DNA from: Lentisphaeria bacterium
GTDB lineage: Bacteria > Verrucomicrobiota > Lentisphaeria > Victivallales > Victivallaceae
Direction of reading: 5' to 3'
DNA: 64,000 nucleotides
Assembly (NCBI GenBank): GCA_900768505.1
Contig: CAAGED010000032.1
Location: 1-64,000, forward strand
The position numbers and the translations under genes were made by a program. This document shows, in pieces, positions 18,306 to 26,925 of this stretch. The notes beneath the pieces are model-generated. The model worked only from the letters and a program-made list of their open reading frames with translations. It was not told the DNA's origin and ran no database searches. Each line of letters opens with the position of its first letter. Positions within the stretch are counted from its first letter, which is position 1.

Positions 18306-19127
18306 TTAGAGATTCAAGACCATTTCCGGCGGATTTTTACCAAAATCCTTTTTGTATAATTTTATACCGTTTGCCTTGACGTCCGACCAGAATTTGCCAT
18401 TGTCCGCCAATGCTTTTTTCAGGCTTTTACCTGAATAATATCTGATGAAGCGGTAAAAATCCCGCCTCGTCAAATTTTCATCCATGGCGGAGAAAAACAA
18501 GCCGCCAATATCTTTTACCTTATAGCGGTAGGGTACTTTATTGCGCAGTCCCGCCCGGTGCAAATCAATCATATAAAGCGTCGGGGTATCCACATCTGTA
18601 TTAGCCAAATCCAGCAGAAAATGGCAGATATAATAATCCCGGTGATTTATCCCGTTATCCTGCATCAATCTGCTGCTCCGGGCCAGTTGACGGATTATGC
18701 CGACTTTTCGGCGAAAATCAAATTTTTCCTTGCGGAACTGCTTAACGTAATCCTCCAGACTCTCCACATTGGTCAACTCTTCGGTAATCAGAAATGACTC
18801 TAATTTTGCCGGATTTTTCCCCCGAATGGCAAAAGCCGCCGCCGTCATGGTCGGGACGTTCAGTTTATGCAGTAAATTTAATGCGTCATATTCATTTTCC
18901 GCGCCGAGTATGGGAAGTTTGAATTGCAGAAGATTTTTGAATATTTCCTTCCACCCCACGCCCCGGTGAATTTTAATAAAAAATCCTTTTCCGTCAATTT
19001 CAAAACGCATGGTGTGACGGTTTTTTACATTCCGGAAGGTTTTGCCCTCAATTTTGGCAATTTCCGCAAACGGATCTGATTTGCCCCAGCGGCGCAGAAA
19101 AAAATCATTTAGAAATTGTCGTTTCAT
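18306..19127 (-). CDS. waaP: lipopolysaccharide core heptose(I) kinase (WaaP/RfaP-like)
   Basis: A 273-residue protein kinase-like fold enzyme that phosphorylates heptose I in the LPS inner core. The HRD-type loop INHRDYYICHFLL (catalytic Asp about 164) and MIDLHRAGLRNKVP with the metal-binding Asp match WaaP closely, as do FEIDGKGFFIKIHRG and LITEELTN at the N-lobe. Its presence is evidence for an LPS-bearing outer membrane. It overlaps the upstream TauE/SafE gene by ATGA. Confidence 0.9.
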   Translation of the reverse strand: MKRQFLNDFFLRRWGKSDPFAEIAKIEGKTFRNVKNRHTMRFEIDGKGFFIKIHRGVGWKEIFKNLLQFKLPILGAENEYDALNLLHKLNVPTMTAAAFAIRGKNPAKLESFLITEELTNVESLEDYVKQFRKEKFDFRRKVGIIRQLARSSRLMQDNGINHRDYYICHFLLDLANTDVDTPTLYMIDLHRAGLRNKVPYRYKVKDIGGLFFSAMDENLTRRDFYRFIRYYSGKSLKKALADNGKFWSDVKANGIKLYKKDFGKNPPEMVLNL

Positions 19128-19975
19128 TTTGCATAATCTCCCAGGAGTATTTTCTCCTCAATTATGGAATTTCCACCCGCCGCCCGATCGGTATCGGCGG
19201 CAGCTTTATCTTTTACCGGATTGAACAACAGCCAGAGTGCCGAGATAACAATCAAAATTTGTACTGCGTTTTCAAAATATTTTTGGGGAATTTTTCGCAG
19301 CAGCGCATATCCGGCGAACGCGCCGATCAACATAAATGGCAGTGCTCCGATACTGGAGCGGAATGTCTCCCAATTTATGCGATCCAGTGAGATGAAAATT
19401 GGAATTTTAAGCCAATTCAGGATTAAAAAGTACCACGCTGCCGTTCCCATGTAGGTTTGTTTGGGGAGCCGCATGAGCAGCAGATATACTGCCATTACCG
19501 GCCCTGCAGCATTGGCCAACTGGGTAGTCAGCCCGGCCAGAAAACCGAATATTGGTGCAACAATGTTCAATCTTGAACTGAACGCATCTTCCGGAAAGAG
19601 ATATTTTTTGACAAAATTAAATGCAGAGAGCACCAAAATTATTATGGCAATGACATATTGCATCATAATATCATTCAAATACGGTAGAATCAGCCATCCG
19701 GCGCCCAGTCCGACCAGTGCACATGGAATCAGCCGCACAATTTGCCGCCAGTCGGCGCTTTTGCGATAAAATGAAACCGCAATAATATCGGTAATTCCCA
19801 AAATCACCAGTACTACTCCGGTGGATTCGTTGCCGCCGAAAGCCATTGCCATCAATACCACCGGCAGCGGACCGATGGCCGGAATACCGGTTTTGTTGAT
19901 GCCGATGAGTATGGCACTGATTGCCAGGAGAATCAGCTGGTAATTATTGATTTGACCATATAAGTATTCAAACAT
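19124..19975 (-). CDS. TauE/SafE family sulfite/anion exporter-like membrane protein
   Basis: A 283-residue membrane protein with about eight hydrophobic helices. The internal repeat typical of TauE/SafE is visible: GINKTGIPAIGPL (near 24) and FLAGLTTQLANAAGPVM (near 145). Family members move sulfite, sulfoacetate or other small anions; the substrate here is unknown. Its TGA overlaps the waaP ATG (19124-19127), so the two are coupled. Confidence 0.85.
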   Translation of the reverse strand: MFEYLYGQINNYQLILLAISAILIGINKTGIPAIGPLPVVLMAMAFGGNESTGVVLVILGITDIIAVSFYRKSADWRQIVRLIPCALVGLGAGWLILPYLNDIMMQYVIAIIILVLSAFNFVKKYLFPEDAFSSRLNIVAPIFGFLAGLTTQLANAAGPVMAVYLLLMRLPKQTYMGTAAWYFLILNWLKIPIFISLDRINWETFRSSIGALPFMLIGAFAGYALLRKIPQKYFENAVQILIVISALWLLFNPVKDKAAADTDRAAGGNSIIEEKILLGDYAK

Positions 19976-20013
19976 GAGAATTATCCGATTTATTGCAACA
20001 AGATCAACCCGCT

Positions 20014-20039
20014 CCGGCGGGGAGTTTCAGACCCGCCGG
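20014..20039. repeat. GC-rich hairpin upstream of the TauE/SafE gene
   Basis: CCGGCGGG (20014-20021) and CCCGCCGG (20032-20039) form an exact 8-bp stem. Outer GCAAC/GTTGC segments (about 19997 and 20053) could extend it, with a T-run after on the plus strand (20060-20066). No plus-strand gene ends here, so its role is open. Confidence 0.4.
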
Positions 20040-20090
20040 GACGAATAACTGCGTTGCGTCTTTTTTAATAAAAAAACCGCCCGTAATCTT

Positions 20091-20241
20091 AGTGTCGTGT
20101 CAATCGAGAAATTGCAGCAAAAATTGCGGATTTTATCTTGCTCATATCGTCCGATGCCCGCATCCCCCTTATTCGCAAAAAGTAAAAATCTGAATTTTAA
20201 TCTTGATTGTTTTTACGAATAATCATTGTTGACACGACACT
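20091..20241. mobile_element. MITE-like element with perfect terminal inverted repeats
   Basis: The ends AGTGTCGTGTCAA (20091-20103) and TTGACACGACACT (20229-20241) are exact reverse complements. Counting the flanking bases they read TAGTG... and ...CACTA, so a TA dinucleotide borders each side, as expected for IS630/Tc1-type transposition that duplicates TA. The 151-bp body has no ORF; inner TTATTCG/CGAATAA arms near the right end can fold. It sits 11 bases after the pta stop. Classification as a non-autonomous element is inference from structure. Confidence 0.7.
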
Positions 20242-20252
20242 ATTTTGTTTTA

Positions 20253-21266
20253 TTAATTGTTCATCGACTGGCAGACGGTAATAACCGCCGCACCGTAAAT
20301 ATCCTCCGCAGTGCAACCCCGGGAGAGGTCGTTCAACGGCTGGGCCAAACCTTGCAGAATCGGGCCGTAGGCATCCGCCTGCGCCAGACGCTGTACCAAT
20401 TTGTAGCAGATGTTGCCGGCATTGAGATCCGGGAAAATCAGCACATTTGCACTGCCGGCCAATTCACTGCCGGGAGCCTTGCTGGCCGCAACCGCCGGAA
20501 CCAATGCCGCATCGGCCTGCAATTCGCCGTCGGTAAGAATATCCAATTTTTCCGCCTTGACCTTCTCTTTGAACATCTTGCTGGCGGAAATGATTTTCTC
20601 CAGAATTTCATGCTTGGCACTGCCGTAGGTGGAGAAGGAGAGGAATGCCACCTTCGGAGTTTTGCCCAAAAGTGAACGGTAGGTGTTGCTGGTGGCCATT
20701 GCAATATCCACCAACTCTTCCGCCGTCGGATTGGGGTTTACACCGCAGTCGGCAAACAACAATACATTATCGCCGGAGGCGGTGGGATGCTTGAGATCCA
20801 TAACAAAGCAGCTGCTGGCAATCTTGATTCCCTTGGCCGTGCCGATGCAGTGGAACGCCGCCCGGAGCATATCCGGAGTAGAGGCAATACTGCCAGCTAC
20901 CAAGCCATCCACCAACTTGTTGCGCACCATTAATGCGCCAAAATAAATCCGATTTTTCACCGCCTTGAGCGCATCTTCGTGGGAAATACCCTTTTTGCTG
21001 CGCATTTCAAAGAATTTTGCTTCAAATTCCTGCAGCAATGGACTAGTCAAATGATTCAATGCTGTAAATTTACGCTCGGTAACGCCAGCCTTGGCGCAAG
21101 CGGCGTCGAGTTCTTCCGGAGTACCCAGTACAATTACTTCGCCGGCAATTCCACGTTCAACAATCATATTGGCCGCTGCCACTACCCGATAATCCATACC
21201 TTCAGGCAATACCAATTTTTTTGAAACCGTTTTAGCTCTCTGAGCAAACATTTCGATAGCAGACAT
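20253..21266 (-). CDS. pta: phosphate acetyltransferase
   Basis: A 337-residue Pta of the short form, converting acetyl-CoA and phosphate to acetyl phosphate. LPEGMDYRVVAAA start, SCFVMD, FADCGVNPNPTAEEL and VLIFPDLNAGNICYK are family hallmarks. ATG 21266 has GGAGAG just upstream and is preferred to a TTG at 21278. With AckA upstream on the same strand it forms the acetate/ATP pathway of a fermenter. The two genes are 123 bases apart, with two hairpins between them. Confidence 0.94.
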   Translation of the reverse strand: MSAIEMFAQRAKTVSKKLVLPEGMDYRVVAAANMIVERGIAGEVIVLGTPEELDAACAKAGVTERKFTALNHLTSPLLQEFEAKFFEMRSKKGISHEDALKAVKNRIYFGALMVRNKLVDGLVAGSIASTPDMLRAAFHCIGTAKGIKIASSCFVMDLKHPTASGDNVLLFADCGVNPNPTAEELVDIAMATSNTYRSLLGKTPKVAFLSFSTYGSAKHEILEKIISASKMFKEKVKAEKLDILTDGELQADAALVPAVAASKAPGSELAGSANVLIFPDLNAGNICYKLVQRLAQADAYGPILQGLAQPLNDLSRGCTAEDIYGAAVITVCQSMNN

Positions 21267-21278
21267 TTTTCTCTCCAA

Positions 21279-21389
21279 AATATTTTTTTATGTAATGCGG
21301 AGTTGTGTTCCGCAATTGGCCGACGGGGATTGCTCGCCCGCCGGCATTGAATTTTCATCCTATTAATTTATTCCCTGCCACCCGCAAGA
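21279..21389 (-). promoter_or_regulatory. ackA-pta intergenic hairpins
   Basis: Two stems lie between ackA and pta: TGCGGA/TCCGCA (about 21296-21314) and a GC-rich GCCGaCGGG/CCCGcCGGC helix (about 21320-21345). They could tune the ratio of the two messages or act in mRNA processing; no T-run is present, so full termination is unlikely. Confidence 0.35.
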
Positions 21390-22607
21390 TTAAAGGGTCG
21401 GCGCCTCTTTTGTGGTCAATGCCATCACCACGCTGCGGGCGATCATCAACTCTTCGTCAGTAGGCATGACAATGATTTTGCAGGAGCTGCTGTCGGTGGA
21501 AATGATACCGCGTTTGCCCAGACATTCGTTGTTTTTATCCACATCCAATTCGATTCCAAGTCCGTTAAGACGGGCGACAATTTTCTCCCGGGCGTAAGCG
21601 CTCCACTCACCGACGCCGCCAGTGAATACAATGGCATCTGCGCCTCCCAGCAATGTGTAATATGCGCCGATGTATTTGATAACCCGGCGGGTGAACATCC
21701 GGCGGGCGCGCAGAGCCTGCTGGTCGCCGCTTTTCTCGGCGGCAATGATGTCACGCATATCAGATGAACCAATCCCGCTTACGCCCAGCAATCCGCTCTC
21801 TTTGTTGAGAATGTGATCGATTTTTTCAGCAGAATAACCAAGCTTGAGCAGGTAGAGAATAATCGCCGGATCCAGGTCGCCGCTGCGGGTGCCCATTGCC
21901 AACCCTTCCAGCGGAGTCATACCCATTGAGGTATCTACCACGGCACCCTTGTTGATGGCGGCGATACTGCAGCCGTTGCCCAGGTGGCAGGTGATTAAAC
22001 GGAGGTTTTCGAAAGGTGTACCCAGCATTACACCTGCGGCCTTGGCTACAAAATTGTGGCTGGGGCCGTGGAAGCCATATTTACGGATGCCGTACTTGGT
22101 GTAGAGTTCGTAAGGCAATGCGTAAAGAAATGCCTGGGGCGGCATGGTTTGGTGAAACGCCGTGTCAAATACCGCAACATTCGGAACCTTTGGGAAGTTG
22201 GTTTCACATGCTTCAATTCCGGCAAGATTGGCCGGATTGTGCAGCGGCGCCAACTGGAAGCAGTCCCGGATAATTTGTTTAACTTCATCGCTGACTATTA
22301 CCGGGCGAGTGGCGCGTTCTCCGCCGTGAACCACCCGGTGGCCGATAGCCTGCACTTCATCCAGACTCTTAAGCACGCCTACTTCCGGATCGATCAACTT
22401 GTCGCAAATGCAGCGTAATGCGTCCGTGTGGTTTTTTACTGCCGGAGTCTCCTGGGATTCGAAGCCGTCATTGCGTTTGTAAATCAAATTCGGACGGTCG
22501 GAACCAACCCGTTCAACCTGTCCCTTGGCCAGAACTTGCTCTTTTCCCATGGCGAAGAGGGTGAATTTCACGGACGAACTACCAGCATTTAGAACTAAAA
22601 CCTTCAT
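21390..22607 (-). CDS. ackA: acetate kinase
   Basis: A 405-residue ASKHA-fold kinase, forming ATP and acetate from acetyl phosphate. VLNAGSSSVKF opens the protein; HRVVHGG, FDTAFHQTMP, CHLGNGCS, DTSMGMTPLEG and FTGGVGEWS are all present. Same strand and direction as pta, giving the standard acetate route. The upstream gap (22608-22720) carries a perfect DnaA-box-like 9-mer (22649-22657), possibly by chance. Confidence 0.96.
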   Translation of the reverse strand: MKVLVLNAGSSSVKFTLFAMGKEQVLAKGQVERVGSDRPNLIYKRNDGFESQETPAVKNHTDALRCICDKLIDPEVGVLKSLDEVQAIGHRVVHGGERATRPVIVSDEVKQIIRDCFQLAPLHNPANLAGIEACETNFPKVPNVAVFDTAFHQTMPPQAFLYALPYELYTKYGIRKYGFHGPSHNFVAKAAGVMLGTPFENLRLITCHLGNGCSIAAINKGAVVDTSMGMTPLEGLAMGTRSGDLDPAIILYLLKLGYSAEKIDHILNKESGLLGVSGIGSSDMRDIIAAEKSGDQQALRARRMFTRRVIKYIGAYYTLLGGADAIVFTGGVGEWSAYAREKIVARLNGLGIELDVDKNNECLGKRGIISTDSSSCKIIVMPTDEELMIARSVVMALTTKEAPTL

Positions 22608-22726
22608 TATATTAATCCCGTTGTTTATAATGGTTGTTCAATATCCCATGTGGATAACTTATTCGCCGCCACCGTTGCGGCAATAAAAAATCTACATGAG
22701 TTATTGAATTACTGAAAATAATCAAA

Positions 22727-22770
22727 ACAAAAAACTCAAACAAGTCACCCGGCAATTGAATGACTTGTTT
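22727..22770 (-). terminator. terminator after infA
   Basis: AAACAAGTCA (22738-22747) and TGACTTGTTT (22761-22770) are exact reverse complements. On the minus strand the stem is followed by a T-rich stretch (TGAGTTTTTTG). It separates hisS-adk-map-infA from ackA. Confidence 0.75.
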
Positions 22771-22786
22771 GTGTATCGATCGAAAC

Positions 22787-23005
22787 TTACTTCTTGCGGA
22801 AGACAATTCTTGCCTTCGTCAAATCATACGGCGACATCTCCAGCGTGACTTCGTCACCCGGGAGAATGCGAATAAAATTCAACCGCATTTTGCCGCTGAT
22901 GTGAGCGTTTACCTGGTGACCGCTGGACAACTCAACCACAAACATTGTGTTGGGAAGCAACTCTTTGACCACGCCTTCCACTCTTATTACATCGTCTTTT
23001 GCCAC
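22787..23005 (-). CDS. infA: translation initiation factor IF-1
   Basis: A 72-residue OB-fold protein that binds the ribosomal A site during initiation. The sequence keeps the family core (MAKDDVIRVEGVV, FVVEL, GHQVNAHISGKMR, RILPGDEV) with the usual length. The start is GTG at 23005, with GGAG 8 bases upstream, inside the end of map (19-bp overlap). Confidence 0.96.
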   Translation of the reverse strand: MAKDDVIRVEGVVKELLPNTMFVVELSSGHQVNAHISGKMRLNFIRILPGDEVTLEMSPYDLTKARIVFRKK

Positions 23006-23769
23006 GTTAAAATCTCCGGTTTGTTATCTGTTATTAATATCATATGTTCGAAATGTGCCGACCACTTGCCGTCACAAGTGCGTACCGTCCAGTTGTCCGC
23101 GTCGGTTTTTACCCGGTAGGTGCCGAGATTGAACATCGGTTCAACGGCCAGTACCATTCCTGGTACCAGCTTAGGACCGCATTCTCCCGGCATTACGAAG
23201 TTTGGAACCTCCGGCGGTTCATGCAATTTCACACCGCAGCCGTGTCCCACATAATCCCGAACCACTCCAAGTTTGGCGGCGCGGGCGGTATTTTCCACCG
23301 CTCGGCTGATGTCGCTGATGTGCTTGCCGTTGATTGCGGCCTTGATTCCGTTCATCAGCGCCTGACGGGTGGTGTTCAGAAGCATTCTTACCTCTTCGGA
23401 AGGTTTTTCGCACAGCGTAAAGGTCAATGCCGAATCGCCACAGGCGTCATCGATACTTACTCCGACATCAATGCTGACGATATCCGTCTCCGCCAGCACC
23501 CGCTGATGTGAACCTATTCCGTGGATTACTTCGTCGTTTACTGAAATACAAATATTTCCCGGAAATCCGTAATACCCCAAAAACGCACTTTTCCCGCCGG
23601 TCTCTTTGATGAGACGGCCGGCGAGTTCATTAATATCGCCGGTGGTCATTCCCGCTGTTACCATTTGGGGAATCTGGTCGCGTACAAAAGCTGTCGCCTC
23701 GGTGGCTCGCCGAATACGGACGATCTCCTCTGGGGTGTGGATTATGAAGTTTCGTTTCCTGAAAATCAT
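22987..23769 (-). CDS. map: methionine aminopeptidase type I
   Basis: A 260-residue metalloenzyme that removes the initiator Met. Metal ligands fall in IDVGVSIDDACGDSA, GHGCG (His near 170), the Glu in AVEPMF and the Glu in FEHMILIT. The start codon immediately follows the adk stop (no gap) and the end overlaps infA. No N-terminal zinc-finger extension, so it is the short bacterial form. Confidence 0.95.
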   Translation of the reverse strand: MIFRKRNFIIHTPEEIVRIRRATEATAFVRDQIPQMVTAGMTTGDINELAGRLIKETGGKSAFLGYYGFPGNICISVNDEVIHGIGSHQRVLAETDIVSIDVGVSIDDACGDSALTFTLCEKPSEEVRMLLNTTRQALMNGIKAAINGKHISDISRAVENTARAAKLGVVRDYVGHGCGVKLHEPPEVPNFVMPGECGPKLVPGMVLAVEPMFNLGTYRVKTDADNWTVRTCDGKWSAHFEHMILITDNKPEILTWQKTM

Positions 23770-24414
23770 TTATGCCAATTCCTTCTCAAGCATCGGCACG
23801 GCGATTTTCAAATCGGTTTCGCTGATGGTGATGAGCAAGCCGCGCTTCGCATAATGATCGATCAGCGGCTGGGTGTTCTTATAAAATACGGCCAAACGTT
23901 CCTTAGCTGTTTCCAGCGAGTCGTCGGGACGCTGAAAGAGTTCTCCGCCGCACTTGTCGCATTTGCCGGCAACTTTGGGCGGCATGAAAATCTTGTTGTA
24001 GATTTCGCCGCATTCCCTGCAGGAGATGCGGGCGGTCAAACGCTGCAGAATTACCTCGTCGTCCACTTTGAAATAAACCACTGCATCCAGCTTGGAGTTA
24101 ATTTTTGCCAATGCCTGATCCAGTAATGCTGCCTGGTTCAGCGTGCGTGGAAAACCATCCAGAATAAAGCCGTTGTCGCATGTGGACAATTTGTTGCCGA
24201 CCATGCCGCTGACTACTTCATCTGGTACCAGTTTACCGGCCTTCATCAAACCGGCGGCTTCCCGCCCCAGTTGGGTGTCGTTTTTGATCTCGGTCCGGAG
24301 CAGATCGCCGGTTGAAATGTGGGTGAGGGGGTATTTCTCAAGCAAAATGTTTGAGAATGTGCCCTTGCCGGCGCCTGGGGCGCCGATAAAAATCAGATTC
24401 TTCTTGGTCAACAT
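23770..24414 (-). CDS. adk: adenylate kinase
   Basis: A 214-residue kinase interconverting AMP, ADP and ATP. P-loop GAPGAGKGT (near 12-20), LDGFPRT and the long LID domain are present. The LID has four cysteines (CRECG ... CDKCGG), the zinc-binding version typical of Gram-positive and some PVC species. The GGAG site is 7 bases from ATG 24414. Confidence 0.96.
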   Translation of the reverse strand: MLTKKNLIFIGAPGAGKGTFSNILLEKYPLTHISTGDLLRTEIKNDTQLGREAAGLMKAGKLVPDEVVSGMVGNKLSTCDNGFILDGFPRTLNQAALLDQALAKINSKLDAVVYFKVDDEVILQRLTARISCRECGEIYNKIFMPPKVAGKCDKCGGELFQRPDDSLETAKERLAVFYKNTQPLIDHYAKRGLLITISETDLKIAVPMLEKELA

Positions 24415-24435
24415 GTTAAATCTCCAGTTGTTATA

Positions 24436-25701
24436 TTATTTATTCAATAAATTATGTTCTTGCAGATAAGCAGCGAGTTTATCCAAGGGGATTTCGCTCT
24501 GTATGCCGTCGGCCATATTTTTGCAGATGACAATATTTTTTGCCACTTCGTCATCGCCGCGGATTATTACCAGGGCGGCGTTTAGCCGATTGGCGCTGCG
24601 CATTTGTGATTTCATGGATTTCGCTTCCGGTTCCAGCGCCACGGTGAAGCCGGCCTGACGCAGCTGGGCGGAGGTTTTTAAATTCTCCAGCAGTGCGTTG
24701 TCGCCCAGACTGAGCAGAAATATCAACTTATTTTCACTTTCCACCTTGAGACCCAATGCTTCACGGACCAACAGCAGGCGCTCCATGCCGGCGGCGAAGC
24801 CAACCCCCATAACCGGTTTCTTTTCACCGGGAAGGAAGAGTTCATAACGGCCGCCGCCGGCGATGGCGATCTGCTCTCCCAGAGCGGAGTGGCTTAGTTC
24901 GAATACGGTATGGATGTAGTAGTCCAAGCCGCGCACCAGCATTGGATCGACTTCATAATTGATACCCATCAAATCCAACGTGCGGCACACTTTGGAGAAA
25001 TACTCTTTGCTTTCGTCAGTGAAACTGTCAAAATATTTTGGTGCCCGGTCGATAATTTTGCGGCAGGTTTCCTGCTTACAGTCTAAGATACGCCAAATAT
25101 TTTTCTCCAGACGCACTTTGCAGTCGTCGCACATGTCGTCGATATGTTTGGAAAAATATTCCCGTAGCATTGCTCCGGCCGGAATCCGGTCGGCGGCGAC
25201 GCCTCGGGTGTTGATTTTTATTTTGCACTCTTTAATACCGATTTCCCGGAGGAAATGAGCCAGCATGGCAATTGATTCAGCATCCAGTTCCGGTGCAATT
25301 CTGCCGACATTCTCGCTGCCGATTTGGTGAAATTGGCGGCGGCGTCCGGCGGACGGACGTTCGCCGCGGAACATCGGGCCGCAGTAGTAGACGCGCTGTT
25401 CATTGCCGTTCATCACGTCGGTATTGAGTACGGCGCGCATTACACCGGCGGTGCCTTCCGGCCGCAAGGTCAGGCTGCGTCCACCGCGGTCTTCAAAGGT
25501 GTACATCTCTTTTTGCACCACTTCGGTATCGTCGCCGAGGCCGCGGGTGAATACTTCAGTGTACTCAAAAATCGGAGTCCGCAGTTCGCCGTAACCGTAG
25601 CGAGAAAAGATGGCGGCAGCGGTTTTTTCCAGGTTGCGCCATTCGCCTGCTTCAGCCGGAAAAATATCAGCGCATCCCGGCGGCGGAGAAAATTTAGCCA
25701 T
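24436..25701 (-). CDS. hisS: histidyl-tRNA synthetase
   Basis: A 421-residue class II synthetase. Motif 2 (FRGERPSAGRRRQFHQIG), the histidine A motif (VRGLDYYIHTVFE), motif 3 (GVGFAAGMERLLL) and a C-terminal anticodon domain (about 325-421) are visible. A cysteine-rich insert (DDCKVRLEKNIWRILDCKQETC, about 195-217) is typical of one bacterial HisRS subgroup. ATG 25701 has GGAG about 10 bases upstream. It leads the adk-map-infA unit. Confidence 0.95.
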   Translation of the reverse strand: MAKFSPPPGCADIFPAEAGEWRNLEKTAAAIFSRYGYGELRTPIFEYTEVFTRGLGDDTEVVQKEMYTFEDRGGRSLTLRPEGTAGVMRAVLNTDVMNGNEQRVYYCGPMFRGERPSAGRRRQFHQIGSENVGRIAPELDAESIAMLAHFLREIGIKECKIKINTRGVAADRIPAGAMLREYFSKHIDDMCDDCKVRLEKNIWRILDCKQETCRKIIDRAPKYFDSFTDESKEYFSKVCRTLDLMGINYEVDPMLVRGLDYYIHTVFELSHSALGEQIAIAGGGRYELFLPGEKKPVMGVGFAAGMERLLLVREALGLKVESENKLIFLLSLGDNALLENLKTSAQLRQAGFTVALEPEAKSMKSQMRSANRLNAALVIIRGDDEVAKNIVICKNMADGIQSEIPLDKLAAYLQEHNLLNK

Positions 25702-25731
25702 TTAAAAAGCTCCTGTATCAAAAATTATGCA

Positions 25732-25763
25732 GGCTTCCGAGCATTTTTAAGAGTCCGGAAGCC
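25732..25763 (-). terminator. probable terminator after the HU gene
   Basis: GGCTTCCG (25732-25739) and CGGAAGCC (25756-25763) form an exact 8-bp stem about 90 bases after the HU stop. The minus-strand T-run (ATTTTTG) starts six bases past the stem, so it is not a textbook case. Confidence 0.45.
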
Positions 25764-25853
25764 GTGAATTTTATATTGTAATGAGGATCGGATATTGTCA
25801 TTTTTCCTAACATATCAATCAACCGCGCATAAACATTTTGCAGCCGCTTCAGC

Positions 25854-26153
25854 TTAGCAGAATTTTGAGGGGTCGAGCTTTTCCACCTCGCGTTTAAGCT
25901 CTTTGCCGGCGCGGAATTTTACAACGGCGCGCTCGGGAATTACCACTTCGTTCTGGGGTTTGTTGGGGTTGCGTCCCTTACGGCTTTTGCGAACCTTGAT
26001 TTCAAAAACGCCGAAATTGCGCAGTTCGATGGTGTTTCCGGCGGTTAATTCCTCTGAGATGTAATCCAGTGTTTTCTGAATTACGAAAGCAATGTCATTT
26101 TGAATGAGATTGGTCTCTTTGGAAATTTTAACAACGAGGTCGCGTTTAGTCAT
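25854..26153 (-). CDS. HU/IHF family DNA-binding protein
   Basis: A 99-residue nucleoid protein. N-terminal helices (MTKRDLVVKISKETNL) are followed by the DNA arm RKSRKGRNPNKPQNEVVIPERAVVKFRAGKELK, including the RNP turn that inserts in the minor groove. ATG 26153 has AGGAG. It is alone on its strand with its own promoter in the divergent gap. HU versus IHF cannot be settled without a structure-based search. Confidence 0.93.
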   Translation of the reverse strand: MTKRDLVVKISKETNLIQNDIAFVIQKTLDYISEELTAGNTIELRNFGVFEIKVRKSRKGRNPNKPQNEVVIPERAVVKFRAGKELKREVEKLDPSKFC

Positions 26154-26183
26154 TTTCTACTCCTTAAAAAGAATGTATAAGTA

Positions 26184-26212
26184 ATTATATTTTAATATAA
26201 AAATGCAGTAAA
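26184..26212 (-). promoter_or_regulatory. sigma-70-type promoter of the HU gene
   Basis: On the minus strand a -10 TATAAT (26184-26189) is preceded by a -35 TTTACT (26207-26212) with a 17-base spacer, 31 bases upstream of the HU start. Confidence 0.55.
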
Positions 26213-26456
26213 AGCGGACAATCAATTGAAAAATAACATCAGATTTGATTTTATTGTTTTAGTGACTGTTTTGCTGTTTCCTATTAAAATATTTCCGAAA
26301 TGCGCTCTCGTCAACATCTTAAACTAAAAAAAACGTAATTTTTTTTATGTTTTGCTACTTGAATTTGTCGCTTGGGTGTGTCGAGGAAAGGCAATAATAA
26401 AAAAATGTATAAAAAAGGCGAAAAAAAATGTTTTTCGTCTGGAAAAATGGTAAAAA

Positions 26457-26484
26457 TGGACTATCTTAAGTAAATTTGTATAAT
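26457..26484 (+). promoter_or_regulatory. sigma-70-type promoter of xseB
   Basis: A -10 TATAAT (26479-26484) with a -35 TGGACT (26457-26462) and a 16-base spacer, 70 bases before the xseB ATG. Confidence 0.55.
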
Positions 26485-26554
26485 CGTTTTTGAAAAATTA
26501 CCCATTTTCAGCTTTTTGTTTTTACTTTTCATTTGGAACGACTGGAGCAATATT

Positions 26555-26851
26555 ATGAAGAAAAAATCCACTGAGGATTCTGCAATGCCTGAAATGACCT
26601 TCGAGCAGGCCTTTGCCGAGTTGGAAAATCTGGTCGGCAGAATGGATGCCGGTCAGCTGCCGCTGGATGAAATGATAAAATATTATGAACAAGGGCGAAA
26701 ACTTGCGGATTTCTGCCGGGAAAAATTGAACGGATTTGAGAAAAAAATTCAATTACTCAAACAAGATGACGGCAAAGAGGGTATTTGGAGTGATTTTACT
26801 CCCGGGGCTGAACGGGGACGCGGGAGCGACTCCGTAAGTGAGAATGATTAA
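26555..26851 (+). CDS. xseB: exodeoxyribonuclease VII small subunit
   Basis: About 98 residues. The core MTFEQAFAELENLVGRMDAGQLPLDEMIKYYEQG is the XseB helical hairpin, which binds XseA to form the single-strand-specific nuclease. ATG 26555 is chosen because GGAG lies 9 bases upstream; a longer start at 26516 has none. The tail after residue 75 is charged and variable. XseA is not in the window. Confidence 0.9.
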   Translation: MKKKSTEDSAMPEMTFEQAFAELENLVGRMDAGQLPLDEMIKYYEQGRKLADFCREKLNGFEKKIQLLKQDDGKEGIWSDFTPGAERGRGSDSVSEND

Positions 26852-26925
26852 TTCCGGGTTCGATGTCCTGGATCGAATTTTTAATATCCAACGGCCGCTT
26901 GATGACTGGAGGACGGATTGAAAAA

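Larger units (their letters stand above)
26154..26554. other. divergent HU / xseB intergenic region
   Basis: About 400 bases, very AT-rich, with no supportable gene. It holds two divergent sigma-70-type promoters (listed separately). The middle (26320-26450) has long A- and T-runs, which may bend the DNA. No operator or RNA is recognised. Confidence 0.5.
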
